The notes under the pieces are model-generated. The model was given only the letters and a program-made list of their open reading frames with translations. It did no database searches and was not told the DNA's origin. 5,326 nucleotides of DNA from assembly GCA_016839865.1 (NCBI GenBank), contig JAEOTN010000179.1, positions 1 through 5,326 on the forward strand, in the 5' to 3' direction. Positions within the stretch are counted from its first letter, which is position 1, and each line of letters starts with the position of its first letter. The translations under genes and the position numbers were made by a program. Below, one piece after another: positions 1-5,206 of this stretch. This DNA is from Promethearchaeota archaeon (lineage in GTDB: Archaea > Asgardarchaeota > Lokiarchaeia > Sigynarchaeales > MK-D1).

Positions 1-384
1 GCTGACAATGCCAATAAACACGATGCAAAGTTAATTTTACACACAGATGGTAATATCACTCAAGAAATCCCTCTAATTATCAAAGCGGGAGTTCACGCAA
101 TTGAACCAATGGAATACGAAGCTGGGATGCGTTTAAAACCTATTAAAGAGAAGTATGGAGAGAAAATCGCATTAATTGGAAATGTACCTGCGTCTGATGC
201 ATTGAGTGTTGGAACTGTTGAAGACACAATAAGGATTACGAAAGAATGTATCCGTGACGCAGCTCCGGGAGGTGGGTATGTTCTAGGTACTGGTGCAGAT
301 CTAATTGGTTCTATTAAACCCGAAAACCTCAAAGCTATGCTAGATACCGCTAAAAAATACGGGAAATATCCAATAACTTTATGA
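1..384 (+). CDS. URO-D superfamily protein (uroporphyrinogen decarboxylase / MtaA-like methyltransferase fold), C-terminal part, 5' truncated
   Basis: The reading frame is open from base 1 and stops at TGA 382-384, giving the last 127 residues of a protein whose start lies outside the window. Family members are usually about 330-380 residues, so roughly the last third is present. Visible hallmarks of the URO-D TIM barrel are LHTDGNI (residues 13-19 of the fragment), a G-x-x-A-I-E-P-M-E stretch, LKPIKEKYG, ALIGNVPAS, APGGGYVLGTGADL and the closing KPENL...KKYGKYP. True HemE enzymes carry an NLGHG-type motif near the C-terminus, which is absent. MtaA/CmuA-type methyltransferases use H-x-C plus a later Cys to bind zinc; here the first site reads H14-T-D16 and the later site reads GTG, so classical zinc binding looks lost or altered. 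A role with corrinoid or methyl-group chemistry is possible but unproven. The superfamily call is solid; the substrate is unknown. Confidence 0.88.
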   Translation, partial: ADNANKHDAKLILHTDGNITQEIPLIIKAGVHAIEPMEYEAGMRLKPIKEKYGEKIALIGNVPASDALSVGTVEDTIRITKECIRDAAPGGGYVLGTGADLIGSIKPENLKAMLDTAKKYGKYPITL

Positions 385-396
385 TTTTTTAATTTT
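385..396 (+). terminator. T-rich transcription terminator candidate after the URO-D gene
   Basis: Directly after the TGA stop lies T6 (385-390), then AA, then T4 (393-396). Archaeal RNA polymerase commonly terminates on T-rich tracts without a strong hairpin, so this is a plausible end for the URO-D transcript. No convincing stem precedes it. The call rests on composition and position only. Confidence 0.4.
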
Positions 397-530
397 AGTA
401 TAAGATTCCATACTTAAAGACTCATTGAAGCAATAATCTAAATCCAAAGAGATTAAATAGATAAAAATCTACATATTTACAGTTTTAACAATACACTTAC
501 ATTACTTAAAACTCAATGAGGAATCACAGT
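397..530 (+). promoter_or_regulatory. Intergenic leader/promoter region of the beta-helix gene
   Basis: This non-coding stretch separates the URO-D and beta-helix genes and is very A+T-rich. Possible TATA-like patches are TTAAATAG (453-460) and ACATATTTAC (471-480); neither is a clean archaeal TTTAWATA box. A 6-base inverted repeat, TAATCT (434-439) and AGATTA (450-455), sits just upstream, but it is short enough to be chance. A Shine-Dalgarno-like GAGGA at 518-522 lies 8 bases before ATG 531. No small ORF or RNA gene was recognised. Confidence 0.3.
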
Positions 531-1436
531 ATGACAAAAAATAGGACTAATTTTAAGGTTTTCATGATATTATCTGGCATTATTCTAAGTGTTACAGTCT
601 TGGGATTCTGCCAATCATGCAATTTTGGGCTTATTACTGAATATCCAGATAGTTCTCAATATATATCTCCTGTATCAATTCTTAGTAATGCAGAATTGAA
701 TAGCTATTTACCAGGTCAAACAGGTCCAGGAGATTCCTGGGATAATGCATATATAATCGAAGATCTTCAAATCGACTCAGCTGGTTCAGGACCTGGGTTA
801 CGTGTCGAGAACACTAACCTCTTCCTAATCATTCAAGACATATTCGTCACAGACTCAGGTTCAAGTGCTTATAGTGGAGGGATCCAACTTACAAATTGCA
901 CCAATATTCGTATTCAAAACACAGAAACAACTAACAAAGATAATGGAATATTTGTTATCGATTCAACTTTCATAGAGATCCTTGATAATACCGCAAATAA
1001 TAACGATGAAGACGGAATACATTTATTAGATTCTTCAAATTGCACTATTTCGTCTAATGAAGCCGGTGAAAATCCGTATTATGGCATTACCATTAAAAAT
1101 TCACACTTTAATACCATTTCAGATAATAAAGCGTCGGAAAATTCATTTTATGGAATATATTTAGAGGACTCGAATTCAAATTACATAGAAAAAAATATAA
1201 TTAAAAACAATTTTCTCGCTGGAATATATCTAACAAATTCCGACAGTAATACAATTATCCGAAATACCATTATTGGAAATAGAGATGAGATAACGCAAAT
1301 TTCTAGTACTGGTAATATCATTGAGAGGAATAAAACAAGTTATTTACTAGAAATCATTCTCAGTAGTGCGGGAGGATTAACATTGGTAGGTTCGGTAATT
1401 CTCATATTAATTATTCGAAAGAAAAAACGAGGTTAA
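531..1436 (+). CDS. Membrane-anchored surface protein with right-handed parallel beta-helix (NosD/PbH1-type repeats)
   Basis: The protein has 301 residues from ATG 531. An upstream in-frame ATG at 516 would add five residues, but GAGGA (518-522) is well placed for 531 and overlaps the 516 start, so 531 is preferred. Residues 10-26 form a hydrophobic signal sequence. Residues about 74-255 are a beta-helix: a G-I/hydrophobic ladder recurs at G117, G139, G162, G185, G208 and G231, each coil rich in Asn, Ser, Thr and Asp. Residues about 271-295 form a C-terminal membrane helix followed by RKKKR, so the repeat domain should face outside with a short basic cytoplasmic tail. NxS/T glycosylation sequons occur, for example N122-C-T, N170-C-T and N267-K-T. 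Similar folds bind or cleave polysaccharides, or act as NosD-type accessory proteins. No catalytic residues can be assigned, so a surface binding or structural role is inferred. The gene appears to stand alone. Confidence 0.85.
   Translation: MTKNRTNFKVFMILSGIILSVTVLGFCQSCNFGLITEYPDSSQYISPVSILSNAELNSYLPGQTGPGDSWDNAYIIEDLQIDSAGSGPGLRVENTNLFLIIQDIFVTDSGSSAYSGGIQLTNCTNIRIQNTETTNKDNGIFVIDSTFIEILDNTANNNDEDGIHLLDSSNCTISSNEAGENPYYGITIKNSHFNTISDNKASENSFYGIYLEDSNSNYIEKNIIKNNFLAGIYLTNSDSNTIIRNTIIGNRDEITQISSTGNIIERNKTSYLLEIILSSAGGLTLVGSVILILIIRKKKRG
879..1289 (+). repeat. Protein-level tandem repeat: six coils of 22-23 residues (beta-helix turns)
   Basis: Each coil begins with G followed by I and alternating hydrophobic residues (GIQL, GIFV, GIHL, GITI, GIYL, GIYL), then a D/N-S type turn, a second strand such as NTISDN, and an Asn-rich turn. 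The spacing between starting glycines is 22, 23, 23, 23 and 23 residues, that is 66-69 bases. The repeat is conserved in protein pattern but not in nucleotide sequence, which fits structural repeats rather than a recent DNA duplication. Confidence 0.8.
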
Positions 1437-1485
1437 TCACAAAATCCATTGTAGTGAAATTAAGAATTTAATAATGAGTTTAACT

Positions 1486-1490
1486 GAGGT
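1486..1490 (+). promoter_or_regulatory. Shine-Dalgarno site of the PfpI gene
   Basis: GAGGT ends six bases before ATG 1497 and is complementary to the archaeal 16S 3' end. It fixes the start codon and shows that some genes here use leadered, SD-dependent initiation. TTTAATAA at 1467-1474 could be a weak TATA element, but its distance would place transcription start at the ATG itself, leaving no room for this SD, so it is not called. Confidence 0.6.
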
Positions 1491-1496
1491 ATATCC

Positions 1497-2018
1497 ATGG
1501 CACAGATCGCAGTCTTAGCTGAAAATTTATATGATGAACGAGAACTTTGGTATCCAACCATTCGGATGAAAGAGGCAGGACATGAAGTTCACATAATCGG
1601 TTCTGGAACTGCCTCTGAATTTCTAAGTAAATTTGGCATGCCCGTAAAAGTAGACCATGATGTTCAAGATGTGAATCCAGATGATTATGATGGGGTAATT
1701 ATTCCGGGGGGATTCAGTCCAGATTACATGAGGAGAGTTCCAGAAATGATCGAATTTGTAAGAAAAATTGGAGACTCTGGAGAAAAGCCCGTAGCAGCTA
1801 TCTGTCATGGAGGTTGGATGTTAGTTTCGGCAAAATTGATTTACGGGAAAGAAGTGACATCATTTCACTCTATCAGGGAGGATCTAGAAAATGCTGGTGC
1901 CAGTTGGATTGATGAACCAGTAGTTGTAGATGGAAACATCATAACCTCTCGTAATCCTAATGATCTTCCGTCTTTCTGCATAGAGATTATGAAAATGCTC
2001 AAATTGAATGAAGAATAA
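1497..2018 (+). CDS. pfpI: PfpI/DJ-1 family protein (class I glutamine amidotransferase-like; putative protease or deglycase)
   Basis: This 173-residue cytoplasmic protein has the standard PfpI length. The nucleophile elbow AICHGG places the catalytic Cys at C103 followed by H104. The conserved N-terminal acidic residue is E16 in YDERELWYP, matching Glu15 of the Pyrococcus enzyme. The PGG motif (70-72) is followed by SPD, with D76 at the position of the neighbouring-subunit Glu74 in Pyrococcus PfpI; Asp also occurs there in E. coli YhbO. The C-terminal half carries the usual TSFHSIREDLENAGA, VVVDGN, ITSR and DLP blocks. Family members have been reported as ATP-independent oligomeric proteases and as glyoxal/methylglyoxal deglycases; the sequence alone cannot choose between them. 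It starts with a clear SD and is followed after 10 bases by the membrane protein gene, so co-transcription is likely. The symbol is given at family level only, since such genomes often carry several paralogues. Confidence 0.93.
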   Translation: MAQIAVLAENLYDERELWYPTIRMKEAGHEVHIIGSGTASEFLSKFGMPVKVDHDVQDVNPDDYDGVIIPGGFSPDYMRRVPEMIEFVRKIGDSGEKPVAAICHGGWMLVSAKLIYGKEVTSFHSIREDLENAGASWIDEPVVVDGNIITSRNPNDLPSFCIEIMKMLKLNEE

Positions 2019-2028
2019 TCTGTGAATT

Positions 2029-2718
2029 ATGGCATTAGATATCGCTGAAATAATGGAGATTAGCTTCAACATCTTATATTTGGTTACCATTTGGGCATTT
2101 GTTGTGATTATGTTCATTCGAAGAAAATCTGTGGATACGGGGAATAAAATAGCATTTCGCTTCCTTCTAGCATTTTTCTTGCTTGCATTGGGTGATACGG
2201 GTCATGTAGGCTTTAGAGTAATCGCTTACGCCTTAGGTGGGCTAGAATCGAACGCTCTACTTGTAGGTCTCGGAGCTTTATCCACCGGTATCACTGTTGG
2301 AATTTTTTATATGATAATTGCAGACATTTGGCGAGTTCAATTTCAAAAATCCATCAAAAATATTTGGTATATTATTCTATTAGTTGCTGGTATTGCACGA
2401 TTGGGATTATTCTTCTTCCCACAAAATCTATGGGGGTCTGTAGTACCACCTGCTGATTGGGGATTATATAGAAATATCCCACTAGTGATCCAAGGACTTG
2501 GAGTGGCGATCTTAATCCTTATTGACTCCATTAAGACTAACAATAAGATCTATCGAAATATATCAATCTGTATTTTCGTGTCTTATGTATTCTATATACC
2601 CGTAATATTGTTTGTGCGGACAATTCCACTGATCGGCATGCTTATGATTCCAAAAACAGTAGCATACGTAGTCATTGCTATTATTGGAGTTCGTGCATAC
2701 TATACAAAAAGGAATTAA
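2029..2718 (+). CDS. Uncharacterised seven-helix integral membrane protein
   Basis: The 229-residue product is almost entirely hydrophobic. Seven membrane segments can be drawn at about 9-30, 41-66, 77-98, 111-130, 148-166, 176-196 and 199-221. Positive charges cluster in the loops after helices 1 (RRK), 3 (WRVQFQK) and 5 (KTNNK) and at the C-terminus (KR), predicting an outside N-terminus and inside C-terminus. Striking motifs are GDTGHVGFR (55-63, end of helix 2), a G/T-rich helix 3, IARLGLFFFPQNLW (122-135) and DWGLYRNIP (143-151). Charged and polar residues inside the membrane (D56, H59, R63, R124) suggest a functional site. I recall similar GD-x-x-H and PQN-x-W / YRNIP patterns in unnamed bacterial membrane proteins, but could not check this and know no function. 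ATG 2029 follows the PfpI stop by 10 bases with only a weak GTGA upstream; an in-frame ATG at 2053 is an alternative. Confidence 0.85.
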   Translation: MALDIAEIMEISFNILYLVTIWAFVVIMFIRRKSVDTGNKIAFRFLLAFFLLALGDTGHVGFRVIAYALGGLESNALLVGLGALSTGITVGIFYMIIADIWRVQFQKSIKNIWYIILLVAGIARLGLFFFPQNLWGSVVPPADWGLYRNIPLVIQGLGVAILILIDSIKTNNKIYRNISICIFVSYVFYIPVILFVRTIPLIGMLMIPKTVAYVVIAIIGVRAYYTKRN

Positions 2719-2769
2719 ATAATACTTCAATTCAAAATCCTTATTTTTTACCTATAGAATCTATGACCT

Positions 2770-3576
2770 ATGCTCGAAATTGTTGAGTTGGATGATTCAA
2801 TGGAAAAAATGTTCTGGGATTATGTTCTCAGAGATATTCCTCGGTATTTTTTCTTTATTTTGGATTTAAAGCAATATCCAGATAGATGCAAATTCTTAAT
2901 CGCTTTAGCCGATAGTACAATTGCCGGAATTTGTCTTATTTGGAGGAATCATATCGCTCAAATTCGTAGTGAAGACCCTGAGGTTGTTGAAGCGCTATAT
3001 AGAGCAATTCCAGAAGATATCCCAATAGATGAGATCACTTTTGAGAAAGCCCATAAAGATCTGTTACTCGAATTAGTTCCTAAACCAAAGAAGAAAATTG
3101 CAATGCATCGCATGCTTTTGGATAAACAAAGAATGGTTGTCAATAAAGAGAAAATGATTCCACGTTACAAATTAGAAAATGATCTTATTCAACGCGAATT
3201 GGACTCCAACGATTTAGACGAGATAGTAGAATTGATGAGAACTAGTGATCCAGTATTCTGGGGTGATTATTCAGGAGATCGTCTACGATTTGATGATAGT
3301 CAGAACTATATGGGATTATTTGACAGAGAAAAACTTATCAGTTATACTTTATCATGGATAGATGAAACTGCTGCAATAGTTTCTGTCGTCGCTACACATC
3401 CGGATTACCAGAATAAAGGTCTAGCTACCTATCTTGTGAATGAAGCAGTTCATAAGCTTATGGAGCATACTGATATTGGACTAATTCATGTACGGGTTGA
3501 CAATCCTGCAGCAATTAAAGTCTATTCCAAAGTTGGGTACGAAGTCTATATGACATATCTAAATGTCCGATTATAG
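2770..3576 (+). CDS. GNAT-family N-acetyltransferase with an extra N-terminal domain
   Basis: The 268-residue protein has a GNAT domain in its C-terminal half, about residues 133-268. Motif A is VVATHPDYQNKGLATYLV, where Q214-x-x-G217-x-A219 forms the acetyl-CoA pyrophosphate loop. Motif B is VDNPAAIKVYSKVGYE (243-258), with N245, Y252 and G256-Y257 in the usual places. Residues 1-125 contain a second region with a GNAT-like outline (strand FLIALADSTIAGICLI, 42-57) but no acetyl-CoA loop, so it may be a degenerate second GNAT fold. A Lys-rich linker (PKPKKK, 104-109) joins the halves. The acceptor is unknown; a small molecule, peptide or protein amine is possible. The start at 2770 has no SD. 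A T-rich patch at 2741-2750 may be a weak TATA element, in which case the mRNA would be nearly leaderless. The C45 hydrolase gene follows after 15 bases, suggesting a linked job. Confidence 0.88.
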   Translation: MLEIVELDDSMEKMFWDYVLRDIPRYFFFILDLKQYPDRCKFLIALADSTIAGICLIWRNHIAQIRSEDPEVVEALYRAIPEDIPIDEITFEKAHKDLLLELVPKPKKKIAMHRMLLDKQRMVVNKEKMIPRYKLENDLIQRELDSNDLDEIVELMRTSDPVFWGDYSGDRLRFDDSQNYMGLFDREKLISYTLSWIDETAAIVSVVATHPDYQNKGLATYLVNEAVHKLMEHTDIGLIHVRVDNPAAIKVYSKVGYEVYMTYLNVRL

Positions 3577-3591
3577 GTAGATAATGTAGAA

Positions 3592-4614
3592 ATGTCTAAT
3601 AATGAAATTCCTCATCTGAAAGTCTCAGGAAATCCTTATGATATCGGATTTCAGATAGGAGAACACTTTAAACGTAATATGCTTGCCATATTGGAGGAGT
3701 TCAAAACCTACAAAATCCATAAAAAAAGGTACTTAGAAAAGAGGTATCATATCCAACAAATGCTATCTGAATCAAAAAAATTATCCTCGGATATAATTGA
3801 AGAAATAGAGGGCATGGCAGAAGGCTCAAACATCGAATTCTTAGACTTATTTATTCATAATTGTATGCATTTACCATATTGGTCAAATTGCTCGACTAGC
3901 ATTCTGAAGCAAAATGATACTATCTATATCGTCCATAATGAGGATGCACATCCATTACTTGAGAAGTATGCATATTTTGTTTTTGTGAAACCAGAAAAGC
4001 CAGATTTCATGTCGTTTTTCTCTCATTGTTATCCTGGAATAGTGCCTGGGATGTCATATGGATTTAATATGGCTGGAATTGTACAAACTTGCAATTCTCT
4101 TCCTGATCCTACTAAAAGTGTCGGTATTCCAAGGATGTTTGTGGGTCGAACAATATACGAAAATGCAAGAACAATTTCTGATGCGATTGATATCATAGAT
4201 AATCTGAAACCACGTTCAGGAGGAGCAAATTATAATCTTGCTTCAATGAATGAAAAACGTGTAGTTAGTATAGAAACCACTGGAACAGATTATGCAGTAA
4301 TCCCGATCCGAGAACGATTTTTCCGTGCGAACCACTATATTTCTGAAAAATTCAAACACCATCCTGCTGCTTCTGATCACACATTAACTAGACAGAGTCG
4401 TGGAAGTGAACTACTCCCTAAAGTCAATCAATCAACAGAATTATTAGGTATGATGTGGGATAATTCTATTTTCTTGACAATGGAGGGCACAAATAATGAT
4501 TGTCAAACTAATTCAACCCTCATGTTTAAGATAACTGATCAAATTATCCATTTAAAAAAACATGATGGTAAAAAACATATCTATTCGCATGTGGAATTAT
4601 CTGATTTTTTCTGA
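3592..4614 (+). CDS. C45 peptidase / acyl-CoA:6-aminopenicillanate acyltransferase-like Ntn hydrolase
   Basis: The 340-residue protein matches the length and layout of the penicillin acyltransferase (C45) family of self-processing Ntn hydrolases. The N-terminal G-x-P-Y-D-I-G-x-Q-I-G motif is at 13-23. The likely nucleophile is C100 in SNCSTS, so autocleavage between N99 and C100 would give chains of about 99 and 241 residues, close to the 11 and 29 kDa chains of the Penicillium enzyme. Further conserved blocks are HNEDAH (115-120), YPGIVPGMSYGFNMAGI (147-163), R186-T-I-Y-E, the ETTG at 228-231 and RANHY (245-249). The residue before the nucleophile is Asn where Gly is usual in the fungal enzyme. 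There is no signal peptide, so it should act in the cytoplasm, hydrolysing or transferring acyl groups on amides. Conjugated amino acids, lipoamides and peptides are all possible substrates. It lies 15 bases after the GNAT gene and converges with the next gene. Confidence 0.9.
   Translation: MSNNEIPHLKVSGNPYDIGFQIGEHFKRNMLAILEEFKTYKIHKKRYLEKRYHIQQMLSESKKLSSDIIEEIEGMAEGSNIEFLDLFIHNCMHLPYWSNCSTSILKQNDTIYIVHNEDAHPLLEKYAYFVFVKPEKPDFMSFFSHCYPGIVPGMSYGFNMAGIVQTCNSLPDPTKSVGIPRMFVGRTIYENARTISDAIDIIDNLKPRSGGANYNLASMNEKRVVSIETTGTDYAVIPIRERFFRANHYISEKFKHHPAASDHTLTRQSRGSELLPKVNQSTELLGMMWDNSIFLTMEGTNNDCQTNSTLMFKITDQIIHLKKHDGKKHIYSHVELSDFF
4554..4575 (-). terminator. Paired T-tract terminator candidate for the minus-strand gene
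   Basis: On the minus strand, two T runs lie about 50-75 bases beyond the stop of the ATC-hydrolase-like gene: T6 (4575-4570) and T7 (4560-4554). Only 12 bases separate the two convergent stops, and they hold no T run, so the minus transcript probably ends here, inside the 3' end of the C45 coding region. On the plus strand the same bases encode lysines near the C45 C-terminus, so codon choice alone could explain the A runs. Confidence 0.3.
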
Positions 4615-4626
4615 TTACTAAATTTA

Positions 4627-5160
4627 TTAGTTATCTTTCCAAGTATAAATGAGATTACAGCATTCGTCCCCTTGCATCAATGTCGAGGTTCTGGTTAATC
4701 TGATATTTGGATGTAATGCATTTGCTAGAGAGTAATTTGCTCTACATGCAGTCCTATATCCATGTTCCCCATCAAAACCTAACTTATTGAAAGTTTTAGC
4801 CCATAAACACTTCGTAAATTTCAGAACTAGTTTATCATCGGTGTCTTCAATGATGTCGAATGTAACAGAATTGTTCATAAATTCCGTAGTATACAACTCT
4901 ATCAAAGCAATTTTGAATTGGGTGAAATTTTCAATTTGATTCTTGTTTCTTGATTGGTTTATTTGAATTCTAGCTAATTCATCGATGTAATCAGATACAA
5001 TTTGCAATGTTTTTTCTTCTCCAAATTCCAAAATGAACTTTTGAATAACTCCTAACATAGGTAAAAAACGAGCAAGCATGTAATCTTCATAACTGATTTC
5101 AAACTTGTTTTTAAATTTATGAGGAGGGTTTTCTTCTTCCATTTTAATCCAACTATTCAT
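4627..5160 (-). CDS. L-2-amino-thiazoline-4-carboxylic acid hydrolase-like (ATC hydrolase family) protein
   Basis: The 177-residue protein, from the ATG at 5160-5158, shows the C-terminal signature of the ATC-hydrolase family: TKCLWAKTF (116-124), GYRTACRANYSLAN (134-147), then PNIRLTRTSTLMQGDECC (151-168). The spaced cysteines C118, C139 and C167 (next to C168) correspond to conserved positions and may serve catalysis or metal binding; that is inference. In family members as I recall them, the second Cys is followed three residues later by Asp, while this protein has N142. The family is named for the Pseudomonas enzyme that opens the thiazoline ring on the way to cysteine; most archaeal members are untested. 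No signal peptide or membrane segment is seen. Residues 21-80 look mainly helical. Initiation at the in-frame M7 (5142-5140) is a real alternative, judged from the TATA box position. An M20 gene lies 46 bases upstream on the same strand. Confidence 0.8.
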   Translation of the reverse strand: MNSWIKMEEENPPHKFKNKFEISYEDYMLARFLPMLGVIQKFILEFGEEKTLQIVSDYIDELARIQINQSRNKNQIENFTQFKIALIELYTTEFMNNSVTFDIIEDTDDKLVLKFTKCLWAKTFNKLGFDGEHGYRTACRANYSLANALHPNIRLTRTSTLMQGDECCNLIYTWKDN

Positions 5161-5170
5161 TGAATTCAGT

Positions 5171-5178
5171 TATATAAA
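5171..5178 (-). promoter_or_regulatory. TATA box candidate (TTTATATA) for the ATC-hydrolase-like gene
   Basis: Read on the minus strand, TTTATATA matches the archaeal TATA consensus exactly and sits in the 46-base gap between the M20 and ATC-hydrolase-like genes. Archaeal transcription usually starts about 24-27 bases downstream of the box centre, which predicts a start near 5148-5150. That lies inside the annotated ORF, between M1 (5160) and M7 (5142). The gene therefore probably has its own promoter, though in A+T-rich DNA such matches also arise by chance. Confidence 0.45.
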
Positions 5179-5206
5179 AATTAATTATTCCACAAGATGG
5201 TGTTGT

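Noticed and set aside
93..332. Open frame on the minus strand within the URO-D gene
   Set aside because: It lies opposite a strongly recognisable URO-D coding region, and its translation shows no known motif.
397..414. AGTAT / ATACT inverted repeat after the URO-D gene
   Set aside because: A 5-base stem of A/T-rich sequence is too weak to call a hairpin terminator; the T tract just before it is the better candidate.
516..530. ATG 516 as start of the beta-helix protein
   Set aside because: Possible, but the GAGGA at 518-522 is well spaced for ATG 531 and would fall inside the longer form; the five extra residues add nothing to the signal sequence.
606..620. Lipoprotein signal (GFCQSC) in the beta-helix protein
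   Set aside because: The residues before the Cys do not fit an L-A/S-G/A-C lipobox, and the protein already has a C-terminal membrane anchor.
1721..1732. Asp in place of Glu74 (Pyrococcus PfpI numbering) as a sign of lost activity
   Set aside because: Asp occurs at this site in active relatives such as YhbO, so it is normal family variation.
1623..2543. Minus-strand open frames of 61-77 residues under the PfpI and seven-helix genes
   Set aside because: They are antisense shadows of well-supported genes, without plausible start signals or recognisable domains.
2958..3143. 61-residue minus-strand frame inside the GNAT gene
   Set aside because: It is antisense to a clear coding region and shows no protein family features.
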